Shown here piece by piece: positions 44,775 to 54,075 of a stretch of 64,000 nucleotides of DNA. The notes below the pieces were generated by a model. It did not search any database. It was not told the origin of the DNA and saw nothing but the letters and a program-made list of their open reading frames with translations. Source of the DNA: Allopontixanthobacter sediminis. GTDB lineage: Bacteria > Pseudomonadota > Alphaproteobacteria > Sphingomonadales > Sphingomonadaceae. Positions within the stretch are counted from its first letter, which is position 1; every line of letters begins with the position of its first letter. The translations under genes and the position numbers were made by a program. Where the stretch lies: the NCBI RefSeq assembly GCF_009828115.1, contig NZ_WTYL01000005.1, positions 1-64,000 on the forward strand, written 5' to 3'.

Positions 44775-45716
44775 ATGAGCACGAAATGGCCGAAACTTGA
44801 GTACCTCCCCTGGCGGGATACGGGTTCCGCCCTGCATCTCTATCTCCAGATTGCCGGCAAGTACCGACTCGCCCACACGCCGTGGCTCAACCATTCGTGG
44901 CATGCCACCTTCTATGTGCGGCCGCGCGGATTGACCTCCTCGATCATTCCCGACGGACCAGGCATCGAGATCCTGTTCGACTTCCTCGACCACCGGGTTA
45001 TCGGAAATAGTGGCGATGGCCGCGAGGCTTCCTTTTCTCTGCAACCGATGACGGTCGCGGAATTTCACGGCAGCTTCAGGCGCATGGTCGCCGAACTCGG
45101 CGGCACACCGCATTTTGACGGCAGCCCGAACGAGGTGCTTGATCCGGTGCCGTTCAGCGAAGATCATCGGGACCGCCCTTATGACCGCAATGCCGTGCAG
45201 GACTTTCATCAGGCGCTCGTGGCCATAGACCGTACGTTCAACAAATTCCGTACCGCATTCCTGGGCAAATGCAGCCCCGTTCACCTGTTCTGGGGCAGTT
45301 TCGACATGGCTGTTACCCGTTTTTCGGGACGCCGCGCGCCCCTGCATGGCGGAGGTGTTCCGGCCCTGCCGGATGACGTGGCTCAGGAAGCCTATGATCG
45401 CGAAGTCTCTTCAGCAGGATTTTGGCCTGGCGGCGGCGGCCTGGATTACCCGGCTTTCTATGCTTACGCCTACCCGGCGCCGGCCGGTTTTAGTTCCGCG
45501 TCGGTTCGGCCGGATGCAGCGTTCTGGCACGAAGGCTTGTCGGAGTTCGTCCTGCCTTACGAAGCCGTTCAATCGGCCGAAGATGGTGACGCCGCATTGC
45601 TGGCGTTCCTGCAATCCACTTACGATGCCGCCGCCGATCTGGGGCGTTGGGACAGGGACATTCTGGAGTGCGGTTTGGGCGAACCCGCGATTGTCCGCCC
45701 GGCCGACGCCGCATAG
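44775..45716 (+). CDS. DUF5996 family protein
   Basis: The 313-residue soluble protein matches the DUF5996 pattern: DTGSALHLYLQIAGKYRLA (about residues 15-33), LNHSWHATFYVRPRGLTSS, KCSPVHLFWGSFDMAVTRFS and the final region with EAYDREVSSAGFWPGGG. Function of the family is unknown to me; conserved histidines and tryptophans suggest an enzyme or metal site. No signal peptide. A weak plus-strand stress-promoter reading lies about 200 bases upstream. Confidence 0.85.
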   Translation: MSTKWPKLEYLPWRDTGSALHLYLQIAGKYRLAHTPWLNHSWHATFYVRPRGLTSSIIPDGPGIEILFDFLDHRVIGNSGDGREASFSLQPMTVAEFHGSFRRMVAELGGTPHFDGSPNEVLDPVPFSEDHRDRPYDRNAVQDFHQALVAIDRTFNKFRTAFLGKCSPVHLFWGSFDMAVTRFSGRRAPLHGGGVPALPDDVAQEAYDREVSSAGFWPGGGGLDYPAFYAYAYPAPAGFSSASVRPDAAFWHEGLSEFVLPYEAVQSAEDGDAALLAFLQSTYDAAADLGRWDRDILECGLGEPAIVRPADAA

Positions 45717-45936
45717 GTTTCAGCCACTCCGCCTAATTATCCGGGCGCTCGTAAAGACGTCGAGCGAGCATTTCACGATAAACCGTGTGGCGGTTTCTCC
45801 ATTCCGACCGCGTTTACCTGGCTGGGCGGTAAGAGCCGGCTCACCAACGCAAATTCCACCCAAGCTTCGTAGCGAAATTACTCAAGGGTCGTTCCGCAAG
45901 CCGGTTGCATTTGACGAACACGGCGGAAGGAAATTC

Positions 45937-46521
45937 GTGGCCAGTCAATCGATGAGTTACACACTCAGATCCATAGCGTTAGCCGCATTATTTTCATTCG
46001 CCGCAACTCCGGCGGCAGCACAGTTCAGCGGCCTCGGCAGCCTTGCCCCAGCTTCGAGCAACGGCAAGGCAGCGCCCGACGGTTGCCCCAAGGGTAAGAA
46101 GAAGAGCATTGGTTCGTCGCTGCTGGGCAGCGTGTTTGGCAAGGTCGCCAGGAATGTGGCGAGTGATGCAGGAGTATCGCGCTGGCTGCCGATGTCGGAG
46201 GTTTCGGACCAACTGACAAATGCGATCGCCTGCCGCCTCGATCCGGAGGAGCAGAAGCAGGCCGCCGAAGCGACCCTGATCGCAACCCGGGGCGGCGAGA
46301 CTGGCTCCGACACGGTCGTCGGTTCGACCGCCGGCTGGACCTCCAGCACGCGCAAGGACGTCTCGGGAAGCTCCACCGTTGTGGCGCGCGACGATAACCA
46401 GGGGGCCGGTCTTGAATGCATCACGGTAAGCGACGTGATCATCGTCGGAGGTGAGGAGACGACCGCCAACAAACGCATGTGCCGCTCGCCCGGTGCCGCC
46501 CGCTACGCGCTCGCGGCATGA
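45937..46521 (+). CDS. Exported protein of unknown function
   Basis: GTG 45937 has a strong AAGGA seven bases upstream and is preferred to ATG 45952. The 194-residue product has a signal peptide (YTLRSIALAALFSFAATPAA, cleaved near AAAQ), then a low-complexity linker and two parts: a helical segment (GSSLLGSVFGKVARNVASDA; VSDQLTNAIACRLDPEEQKQ) and a strand-rich C-terminus with LECITVSDVIIVGGEET. Four cysteines could form disulfides. It opens the module that includes the ECF sigma factor and kinase genes. No family recognised. Confidence 0.7.
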   Translation: MASQSMSYTLRSIALAALFSFAATPAAAQFSGLGSLAPASSNGKAAPDGCPKGKKKSIGSSLLGSVFGKVARNVASDAGVSRWLPMSEVSDQLTNAIACRLDPEEQKQAAEATLIATRGGETGSDTVVGSTAGWTSSTRKDVSGSSTVVARDDNQGAGLECITVSDVIIVGGEETTANKRMCRSPGAARYALAA

Positions 46522-46661
46522 CGACGGACATGGCGGGTTTCGCGACCGCATTGCGTTCTCTGGAGTGATCGCTGGTAATCCGCAGGTTTTGTCCAAGGAG
46601 CGTCAGGATTGCCCGTATTTCTGATGCGGGGATTGGAACCTGGATCTGGAAGGACAAGCTG

Positions 46662-46754
46662 ATGCTCGCTTTAAATGGTCGCGATTTCGCTGATCCGTCG
46701 TTCGCGGCGCCCCAGGCTGGCACCGCTTCCGCCGCGGAACGAGGACAGCTCTGA
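46662..46754 (+). CDS. Possible 30-codon upstream ORF of the Yip1 gene
   Basis: ATG 46662 has AAGGA seven bases upstream and the TGA at 46752-46754 overlaps the next ATG (TGATG). The peptide (MLALNGRDFADPSFAAPQAG, then a short tail) has no recognisable domain. It may act as a coupling leader for the membrane protein gene or be a remnant. Supported only by the ribosome site and overlap. Confidence 0.35.
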   Translation: MLALNGRDFADPSFAAPQAGTASAAERGQL

Positions 46755-47914
46755 TGGATCAGGCATTGGTGCATCGGGGTCTGGTTGCGCGGGCGAAGGC
46801 AATCGTTCTGAAACCGCGCGAGGAATGGCCCGTTATCTCGTCAGAGAAAACCTCCATCGCCGGGATGTTTCTCGGCTATGCGGCAATTCTTGCGGCGATT
46901 CCTGCGATTGCCCAGTTCCTGCGTTCGGCACTGTTTGGCTATGGCGCCCTCGGGTTCAGCTACCGGCCCGGCTTCACCGCATCGCTCGGGGCCGGGATCA
47001 GCCAATATCTCCTGTCCCTCATCTCTGTGGCGATCATCGCCTTTGTGACCGATTTCGTGGTGACCAAGTTTGACGGTCACGCGAACCGTAACGCCGCCTT
47101 CAAGCTGGCGATCTACGGATCCACCGCGGCGTGGCTGAGCGGCATCTTCCAGTTGATTCCCGGGCTCGGCGTGCTGGGACTGCTCGGCCTTTACAGCCTC
47201 TATCTGGTGTATCTCGGCCTGACCCCGCTGATGCAGGTCCCGCGCGAGAAGGCTCTCGCCTGCACAGCGGTGATCCTGCTTGCCGTGCTGGTCGTCAATC
47301 TGGCGGCGGCGGCAGTCCTCGCGCCTGTTTCCGCTATCTTCTCTTCCGGATCACCGGATCGGACGGAAGTGGTTTCCGGCGGATCGGTCAGCGTCCCCGG
47401 CGTCGGGTCGATCGACCTTGGCAAGCTGGAACAGGCTGGCAGGGACATGGAAGCCGCCGCAACCAAGGCGCAGGAAACTCCGATTGACGCGGCCCGGCTG
47501 AAGGCGTTCCTGCCCCAGACGCTCGGCAATTACTCGCGAACAACGCTGGAAAGCTCCAGCATGGGCACAGGCGGCATCGGCGGCTCCCAGGTCGGCGCGA
47601 CCTATGAAGGCGGTGACCGGACGGTGAAAGTCGAATTGATCGATCTGGCGGCCGCCGGGGCGTTCGCGGGGATGGGGGCAGCGCTCAACGTGCAGAACGA
47701 ACAGGAAACCGAGACCGGCTTCGAGCGCACTCGCACCCAAAATGGACAAATGGTGACCGAGAAGTGGAACAGTGTGTCGGGCCGGGGCGAATATTCCACC
47801 ACGTTCGGGGGCCGGTTCATCCTGAGTGTGAAGGGCGATGCGGAGAGTTTCGAAGCGATCAAGGGCTTGGCAGCGCGGGTCGACATCGCCGGTATTGAAC
47901 GCCTGGCGGAATAA
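46754..47914 (+). CDS. Yip1-domain membrane protein with periplasmic C-terminal domain
   Basis: The 386-residue protein starts with the Yip1-like pattern VARAKAIVLKPREEWPVIS and has five membrane helices up to about residue 195 (including GMFLGYAAILAAIPAIAQF and CTAVILLAVLVVNLAAAAVL). The C-terminal 190 residues are soluble and probably periplasmic, containing LKAFLPQTLGNYSRTTLESS and a beta-rich end. Function of bacterial Yip1 proteins is not established. Its place beside lipoproteins, an ECF sigma factor and a Hanks-type kinase suggests an envelope role. Confidence 0.82.
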   Translation: MDQALVHRGLVARAKAIVLKPREEWPVISSEKTSIAGMFLGYAAILAAIPAIAQFLRSALFGYGALGFSYRPGFTASLGAGISQYLLSLISVAIIAFVTDFVVTKFDGHANRNAAFKLAIYGSTAAWLSGIFQLIPGLGVLGLLGLYSLYLVYLGLTPLMQVPREKALACTAVILLAVLVVNLAAAAVLAPVSAIFSSGSPDRTEVVSGGSVSVPGVGSIDLGKLEQAGRDMEAAATKAQETPIDAARLKAFLPQTLGNYSRTTLESSSMGTGGIGGSQVGATYEGGDRTVKVELIDLAAAGAFAGMGAALNVQNEQETETGFERTRTQNGQMVTEKWNSVSGRGEYSTTFGGRFILSVKGDAESFEAIKGLAARVDIAGIERLAE

Positions 47915-47968
47915 GCCCGGGCGAAATTTCATACCGTCGACATTTTCAGGAAACAGGGCTTCGGGACT

Positions 47969-48418
47969 ATGAAAACTTTGCTTTACGGGTTCGCCGGCTT
48001 GCCTGCACTTACCCTGATCGCCGGTGGCTGTGCCGTGCCCGACAAGATTGTGGCGAATGAAACTGCGGCGGTAATCTGCGCCGGGGGGCCTGCCGCGGAA
48101 ATTGCCGGTTTCCCGAATTCGATCATGCTGCCCGCCGGGGCGGTTCTGGACGACAAGTCAAGCGGTTCTCCGCCCGAGTTCGCGAGCCGTAATTACCAGA
48201 TCGTCGCGCATTCGATGTCCGATATCGAGGAAATCAAAAGCTTCTACCGCTGTATTCTGCCGCAACAGGGCTTTTCGATTATTGATGAAGAACAGGGAAA
48301 TTACTGGCTGCTGCGTTTCAGCGGCCCCGAAGTCGATGACGGTTCAGTGCTGATCGGCGCTGGTGCCGCAGAAGGAGAGACCAGTATTCAGATGTTTCTC
48401 ATCGAACAGGAGAAATAG
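47969..48418 (+). CDS. Small lipoprotein, unknown function
   Basis: The 149-residue product has a lipoprotein signal (LPALTLIAGGC) and a compact domain with two further cysteines in the mature part (VICAGG; FYRCILPQQG). The C-terminal half (IEEIKSFYRCILPQQGFSII) resembles the fold pattern of the lipoprotein at 52905, suggesting related roles in the same cluster. Likely anchored to the inner leaflet of the outer membrane. Confidence 0.7.
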   Translation: MKTLLYGFAGLPALTLIAGGCAVPDKIVANETAAVICAGGPAAEIAGFPNSIMLPAGAVLDDKSSGSPPEFASRNYQIVAHSMSDIEEIKSFYRCILPQQGFSIIDEEQGNYWLLRFSGPEVDDGSVLIGAGAAEGETSIQMFLIEQEK

Positions 48419-48542
48419 CGCATTTTACACCTATTCGGTGGCTGCGATGGGACGAAATCACTTGCCATAGGGGCGGCATACGGGGACTGATGGCCATCCG
48501 GTAAGCGGGGGCGCGCCGGGTTTTCGTATGGGGGCAGCGTAA

Positions 48543-49112
48543 ATGGCGAGAGCCGGGGCAGATGACGAAGCCGTTGGGCGCCGTCTGGACTTGTCAGAAG
48601 AATTGCTGGCCGAAACCTACGATGCCCTGCGCCGGATCGCATCCCGGCAGCTCAGCCGGCAAACCTCGACCCCCTCGCTCAACACCACCATGATCGTGCA
48701 CGAAGCGTGGCTCAAATTGTCCACTTCTGAAGGGTCGAATTACGCCGACCGCAATCATTACCTGGCAACCGCATCGCGGGCCATGCGCCAGATCCTGGTC
48801 GATCATGCACGGCGGAAACTGGCAGACAAGCGAGGCGCCGGCGCGGTGCATGTCCAGATGGACGAAAACCTGGTCGCCGACACGGCCACCTTCGATTCGA
48901 TCGTGACGGTGAACGAGGCACTTGCGCTGCTGTCGGCCCATGCTCCCGAGCTTGAACCGGTAGTGGAATGCCGTTTCTTCGCAGGGCTGACAGTGGAGGA
49001 AACGGCGCAAGCGCTAAACCGTTCGGTCCGCACGGTGGAGCGGCAATGGACGCGCGCCCGTACGTATCTCGCGGAGCATTTCGTGGCGGATGATGCACCG
49101 GGGCCGCGTTAG
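48543..49112 (+). CDS. ECF-type sigma factor (ECF43-like, TIGR02999 type)
   Basis: The 189-residue sigma factor has region 2 (DALRRIASRQLSRQ; NTTMIVHEAWLKLS; YLATASRAMRQILVDHARRK) and region 4 (LEPVVECRFFAGLTVEETAQ, then ALNRSVRTVERQWTRAR). This group characteristically sits beside a Hanks-type kinase and lacks a classical anti-sigma factor; in Vibrio parahaemolyticus an ECF43 factor is activated by phosphorylation from its kinase PknT. Here the kinase gene follows by 44 bases. Confidence 0.88.
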   Translation: MARAGADDEAVGRRLDLSEELLAETYDALRRIASRQLSRQTSTPSLNTTMIVHEAWLKLSTSEGSNYADRNHYLATASRAMRQILVDHARRKLADKRGAGAVHVQMDENLVADTATFDSIVTVNEALALLSAHAPELEPVVECRFFAGLTVEETAQALNRSVRTVERQWTRARTYLAEHFVADDAPGPR

Positions 49113-49156
49113 GACTGATGGACGCATGAATTAACGGGAACGACCGAAACGGTACG

Positions 49157-51643
49157 ATGACGCAGGAAGTGAATCTTTCCGAATGGACGAAGGTGGATTC
49201 CGCCTTCGATTTCGCGCTTTCCCTGCCCGAAGGCGACCAAACAGGGTGGATCGACCGGCATTTTGCAGGGGAACCCGAACTCCGCATGCGCACCCGCCTG
49301 CTGCTCGAGCGAGCGATGGCGGCGGATCGGCTGTTCGAAGATCTCGGGCGGCGGCGCGACACCGTCTTTGCCAACCTCCTTCCTGATACCCGAACCGGCG
49401 ACAAGGATGCTGCGGATGTGCGGATCGGCAGACATTACGGGCCCTGGAAGGTGATCCGGCGCATCGGGGCGGGCGGCCTCGCCGAGGTTTACGAGGTCGA
49501 GCGCGACGATGGCCGCTATGACCAGAAGGCCGCGCTCAAGATCATGCGCGCATCGCTGCTCGGCGCCGACGCGCTGGATCTGTTCAAGCGTGAACGGCGG
49601 GTTCTGGCGAGCCTCGACCATCCCGGCCTCATACGGATCATCGATGGCGGCGAAACGGCAACCGGCGCGCCGTGGCTGGTCATGGAACATGTGGACGGCG
49701 TTCCGATCAATGTGTGGTGTGAGGGCCTGGCAAACTCCGCAAGCCTTGAGTTGATGGCACAGGCTGCCGATGCGCTTCAGGCAGCCCATGCCCGGTTGAT
49801 CCTGCATGGCGATATCAAGCCCGATCACGTGGTGGTCGTCGCGGAAAGCGGCAGCATCAAACTGCTCGATTTCGGCATTGCCCAATTGCTTGACGATAAC
49901 GGAACCGGTGCGGCCGCATTGGCGGTGACGCCGGCAATCGCATCCCCCGAACAACGCGCGGGCATACCGATGACCACTGCCAGCGACATCTATCAGCTCG
50001 GCCTGATCCTGCAGCAAATTCTGGCTTCCGGCACCGCCGAACCGAGACATGCGGCGGTTGTCAGGATGGCGCTGGGAAGCGGTACTTCCGCGCAATATGC
50101 GTCGGCCGCGGAATTGGCCGCTGACTTGCGCAACCTTGCCGCAGAAAGGCCGGTCATGGCGCTTCCGGACAGCCGCATGGAAAGCGCCGTCCGGGTGATC
50201 CGGAACAATCGGATGGCTGCGACGCTGGCTCTCACGGCTGTGCTTGGCCTGATTGGCTGGGGCGTGTCGGCATCAATCTATGCCGGCGAAATCGAACGGC
50301 AGCGCAATGCCGCGGTTGCTGCCACCGACCGCGCGGAACGTGGGCGGGCGATGCTGCTCAACCTGTTCCGGCGGGCCGATCCCCTCGAACTCGACGCCGC
50401 CGGACCGCAGCCTGCCGGAACCCTCAAGATGCTGGATAGTGCGCTCGAAGACGCACGGCTCAATTTGTCGCAAGACCCCGAGCTGGTTGCCGACCTGATT
50501 GGCTGGACAGCGCGCGCCCACCACCGCGCCGACGATTTGCCGGGTGCCCAGGCGTTGGCGGCAGACAGCGCTGCGATGATCCTCCGCCGCTCCGGCTCGC
50601 AATCCAGCAATTACGTTTCCGCGCTGGCTTTCCAGGGATATCTGCAAACCCTCGGTGATGACGCGGCAGGCGGGCGAAATACCGTTGAACGGGCGATGTC
50701 GCTGCTCGGCGGAATTGCCGTACCGGACCGGCACGTCCTCGATGCCCTGCTGGCTTTGGCCTGGAGCCATGAGGGTGACTGGGAACGCCAGCGCGTCCTG
50801 TTCACCCGGGCCATGGTTCTGGCGCAGCAATTGGGCCAGATATCCGCCCAAGTGGAAGCTGGCGCAGGGCTCGGGCGAAGTCTCACCGGCCTCGGCGAAC
50901 ATGATGCTGCACAAATCCAGCTGGACCAGGCGCTCGCGCTGGCTATGGCCAAATACGGTTCTGGCCACCCGCGCTTGGCGTTGGTGTTTTCCGATCTTGG
51001 CCGCCTGGCCAAGGATCGCGGCCAGCCGGAACTCGCGATCCGGCACCACCGCAAGGCACTCGAACTTTCGATCGAAGCTTTCGGCCCGGGATATTCGCGG
51101 AACATCTCGCATCGAAATAACCTTGCGACCGCGCTGGCCGAGACCGACCGGATCGGGGAGGCGGTCGCGCAATTCCGGCTGCTCCTCGGGCAGACCTCGG
51201 AAAAATCCGGGCCGAATTCGCTGGAGGCGGGGGAAGTCCTGCAAAATCTCGGCGCCGCGCAGGTCCAGGCGGGTCAGTTTGCCGCTGCCGAGAGCGCCCT
51301 GGGCCGGGCCGATGCAATCTTCGCCGCGCATCTGCCTGACGGTCATCCCCGGCGAGCGTTCCCCTCGTTGACCCGCGCGGAAATGCGCATCGCACAGTCC
51401 CGTTTCGCCGAGGCACAGGCCGACGCCGTCCGCGCCTTGTCGATCCTGACGGTCGCCTTTCCGCAAGGACATTTCGCCACCGAAGTAGCCCGGTGCCGGG
51501 TCGGGATCGCACTGATCGGACAAGGCCGGCCAGCGCTGGCGCGGCCGTTCGTGCAAACCGCCAGCCGGACACTCGCGGCGTCGACCACACCGGTCCTGCC
51601 GAGGTATATCGAACCGTGCAGAAGGGCAGCACTGGGTCTTTGA
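49157..51643 (+). CDS. Hanks-type Ser/Thr protein kinase with periplasmic TPR-like domain
   Basis: The 828 residues comprise an N-terminal extension, a kinase domain (about 98-335: Gly loop IGAGGLAEVYE at 103-113, ATP lysine K128 in AALKIM, catalytic aspartate D219 in HGDIKPDHV, DFG at 238-240), a single membrane helix (about 352-374) and a periplasmic C-terminal helical-repeat region of TPR type. The HRDxKPxN loop reads HGDIKPDH: the usual metal-binding asparagine is replaced by histidine 224, so activity may be altered. Probably senses envelope state and phosphorylates the ECF sigma factor encoded upstream. Confidence 0.9.
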   Translation: MTQEVNLSEWTKVDSAFDFALSLPEGDQTGWIDRHFAGEPELRMRTRLLLERAMAADRLFEDLGRRRDTVFANLLPDTRTGDKDAADVRIGRHYGPWKVIRRIGAGGLAEVYEVERDDGRYDQKAALKIMRASLLGADALDLFKRERRVLASLDHPGLIRIIDGGETATGAPWLVMEHVDGVPINVWCEGLANSASLELMAQAADALQAAHARLILHGDIKPDHVVVVAESGSIKLLDFGIAQLLDDNGTGAAALAVTPAIASPEQRAGIPMTTASDIYQLGLILQQILASGTAEPRHAAVVRMALGSGTSAQYASAAELAADLRNLAAERPVMALPDSRMESAVRVIRNNRMAATLALTAVLGLIGWGVSASIYAGEIERQRNAAVAATDRAERGRAMLLNLFRRADPLELDAAGPQPAGTLKMLDSALEDARLNLSQDPELVADLIGWTARAHHRADDLPGAQALAADSAAMILRRSGSQSSNYVSALAFQGYLQTLGDDAAGGRNTVERAMSLLGGIAVPDRHVLDALLALAWSHEGDWERQRVLFTRAMVLAQQLGQISAQVEAGAGLGRSLTGLGEHDAAQIQLDQALALAMAKYGSGHPRLALVFSDLGRLAKDRGQPELAIRHHRKALELSIEAFGPGYSRNISHRNNLATALAETDRIGEAVAQFRLLLGQTSEKSGPNSLEAGEVLQNLGAAQVQAGQFAAAESALGRADAIFAAHLPDGHPRRAFPSLTRAEMRIAQSRFAEAQADAVRALSILTVAFPQGHFATEVARCRVGIALIGQGRPALARPFVQTASRTLAASTTPVLPRYIEPCRRAALGL

Positions 51644-51733
51644 TGGCGGCGAAGTGGCGGGTTCTGCTGCCGGACCACGTTTATCCTGCTGACGATCCAG
51701 AAGCGGCTCGACCATCGGTAGGAACCCTGTCTT

Positions 51734-52831
51734 ATGCACACCCACGTCACATTCAGCTGGCGCGCGTTCGTTAAACCGTTGCTCGCAGCTGCGGGCCTGG
51801 CCATGATCATGCCTTCGAATGCCTCGGCGCAGGACTTGCTCAAGCGAGTGAAGAATGCGGTCCAGAGCGAAGTCGAGCGCCAAGTCGAGCAAGAGGCACG
51901 CGATGCCGCGCGCTGTGCACTGAACGGCAGCAATTGCCGCCCGAACGGGACCGGCCAACAGTCGGCTAGCGGCGGCGGCGAGGGCGGCGGCGGTGGTGGG
52001 GGGAAGGGCGACCATCCGCTGATCACGCCTTACCAAGGTTCGGTCCTCGAACGCGAGGATCGTCAGGATTTCACCGATTACAACCGCGTGATCGGGATGG
52101 ACCAGAAAAGGCAGGCTGTGGTCCAGCGCGTGGAAGGCCGTCTCACGAAATTGCTCTACCGCAACCCGGAGGGCCGCTCCACTCTGGAATTGGAGCGCAA
52201 TTACAAGTCGGCTCTGGCAGCGCGGGGCTTCCGGATTGATTACGACAAAGGCGGCATCGTCCACTGGATGGGTGATATCCGCAAGTACAATGGTATGACC
52301 GCCTATGGCCAGGATGTGCGGTATTTCACCGGGAAGCTGAAGTATAATAACGGCACAGCTTATGTATCGATCCTGGTCTATCGCGAGGGGTCCGGTTTCG
52401 GGCGAACCAACATCCACGTTCTGGAAACTGCAGATATGGATGTGGGCATGGTCGGCGTCGATCCTTCGGCCATGGCTGCCGATCTGGAACGGGACGGGCA
52501 GATCAATCTGCAGGGCATCTATTTCGACACCGGAAATTATGCGCTGAAGCCGGAATCCGATCCTGCCCTGGACAATGTCGAGGCGCTGATGAGGTTACAG
52601 CCGCAGCTTCGCCTTACGATCATTGGGCATACCGACAGCACGGGCGATCCCCGCCGCAACCGGCGCCTGTCGCTGGACCGGGCAACCAGCGTTCGCAACA
52701 GCCTCATCAGCCGCGGGGTCGCGCCGGATCGCCTGAGCGTGGTTGGCATGGGCAGCGAGCAGCCCATCGCCACCAACAGTACTGCCGATGGCCGGGCTAA
52801 CAACCGTCGCGTGATGCTGGTCAGGCAGTGA
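51734..52831 (+). CDS. OmpA-family protein with exported N-terminal domain
   Basis: The 365-residue product has a signal peptide (cleaved near NASAQ), a short helical segment (DLLKRVKNAVQSEVERQVEQ), a glycine-rich linker (about residues 78-90), a middle domain and a C-terminal OmpA peptidoglycan-binding domain with IIGHTDSTGDPRRNRRLSLD, VGMGSEQPIATN and NNRRVML. Likely a periplasmic or outer-membrane protein tethered to the wall. It starts 90 bases after the kinase gene and may be its functional partner or a target gene. Confidence 0.88.
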   Translation: MHTHVTFSWRAFVKPLLAAAGLAMIMPSNASAQDLLKRVKNAVQSEVERQVEQEARDAARCALNGSNCRPNGTGQQSASGGGEGGGGGGGKGDHPLITPYQGSVLEREDRQDFTDYNRVIGMDQKRQAVVQRVEGRLTKLLYRNPEGRSTLELERNYKSALAARGFRIDYDKGGIVHWMGDIRKYNGMTAYGQDVRYFTGKLKYNNGTAYVSILVYREGSGFGRTNIHVLETADMDVGMVGVDPSAMAADLERDGQINLQGIYFDTGNYALKPESDPALDNVEALMRLQPQLRLTIIGHTDSTGDPRRNRRLSLDRATSVRNSLISRGVAPDRLSVVGMGSEQPIATNSTADGRANNRRVMLVRQ

Positions 52832-52904
52832 CCGGGCCGGCGTGTCGGGTCAGGCATCAATTTTCTGAGATACAGGCATCATCTAAATACTGGGGGATTC
52901 GATT

Positions 52905-53372
52905 GTGAATAAGCTGATCTTGGCGCCGTTTGCGGCAATGTGCGTGCTGGCAGCGTGTAATGAAGCCGACGAGGCGCACGACGGAGCGAGCTCGCCAGCC
53001 GCTGGAGCCACCGCGATGCAGGCCCCGCTCGTTGCCGACGACAGCCCCGATTTCTTGCCGAAGGACATGTCCTGGATGCCGGCGGATATCTGGTTGCCCG
53101 ATGATTTCGAGCCGCGCCAGAGCCAGAAAATATCTCCTGTGGCGGACACCTATGTGCTGCGCGGTATCACGCAGATGAGCAGCGCAGCCCTCGCGGAAGC
53201 AATTTCAACCAAGATGACGGCGGCAAATTATGAACCCTATGAACCCTGGAAACCCAAACCCGGGCGGCTGATGTTTCGCGGGAACGGGCATGGTACAATC
53301 GTGATCACGGTCAGCGAAGCGACTACCGGCCGCGAACTGGTGATCAGCGTCGAAAACGCATCGGGCCAATAG
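52905..53372 (+). CDS. Small lipoprotein, unknown function
   Basis: Starts with GTG after a G-rich ribosome site. The 155-residue product has lipobox LAAC (AAMCVLAAC). The mature part contains MPADIWLPDDFEPRQSQKIS and ends in a strand-rich segment GTIVITVSEATTGRELVISV. The pattern of a predicted plug-like N-terminus and a compact fold resembles the lipoprotein at 47969, a possible paralog in the same cluster. Confidence 0.7.
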   Translation: MNKLILAPFAAMCVLAACNEADEAHDGASSPAAGATAMQAPLVADDSPDFLPKDMSWMPADIWLPDDFEPRQSQKISPVADTYVLRGITQMSSAALAEAISTKMTAANYEPYEPWKPKPGRLMFRGNGHGTIVITVSEATTGRELVISVENASGQ

Positions 53373-53418
53373 GCCGCGTTCGAATTTCCAGCACTCTCTC
53401 CAAATCAGGAAACAAGCC

Positions 53419-53835
53419 ATGATCTCGCGCGCAATTTTCCCTTCCGCCCTTCTGCTCGCCGCCTGCGGTCAAGGCGGTGCCGAAGGCGGCGAGCAGGCCT
53501 CGCCCGTTTCCCTGGCCGAGGGTGACACGGCAGCGGCGCTTACGCCAGCCTATCTGCAAGGCGGCTGGTGCTACTCCCACAATGTCATGGGGGATGAACG
53601 AAGCGATGAAATGATGTCCTACATCTTCTCGGATGATGGCACCTTGCTCTATCAGGTCAATCCGGAGACGGAGATTGAAAAGCCCGGCACCTACACCATC
53701 GAAGAGGGTCACCTGAAGATCATCCCGACCTTGCGCTTTTTCGACTTCACCATTGAATCCATCGACCCCGACGCAATGGTCCTGAAGATGGCCTATGGCC
53801 TGGCCTACTGGGAACGCGGCACCTGCGCCGCATAG
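53419..53835 (+). CDS. Small lipoprotein, lipocalin-like C-terminus
   Basis: The 138-residue product has lipobox LAAC (ALLLAAC), then a short linker and a domain starting YLQGGWCYSHNV with YIFSDDGTLLYQVN and GTYTIEEGHLKIIPTLRFF. The W/G-Y-F-x-D-G pattern resembles small lipocalin-like or immunoglobulin-like envelope lipoproteins. Two cysteines in the mature part. Last gene of the envelope module. Confidence 0.68.
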   Translation: MISRAIFPSALLLAACGQGGAEGGEQASPVSLAEGDTAAALTPAYLQGGWCYSHNVMGDERSDEMMSYIFSDDGTLLYQVNPETEIEKPGTYTIEEGHLKIIPTLRFFDFTIESIDPDAMVLKMAYGLAYWERGTCAA

Positions 53836-54075
53836 GTGGGACGAACCTGTTTCGCCACGCCTGCATCAGCGCAGCAGGCAACCGCCAGCACCCTGAGCAA
53901 TTCGCACGCGAAGATGCCAGCCTTACGCTTGGCTAGATCGGCAGGCTTCCTACGGCTATGCGCGCTTAATAAGGCTGTCTTGCCCATTAGCCCGATAGCT
54001 TCGCGCATCCAACTTTCGAATTGCCAGCGGGTCCCGCCTCCGGGAGGCTTCGTATCCTGCCGCTCGGGATCGCGG

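Noticed and set aside
50273-52417. 714-codon minus-strand frame across the kinase and OmpA genes
   Set aside because: Opposite strand of two confidently identified genes; no domain, no ribosome site.
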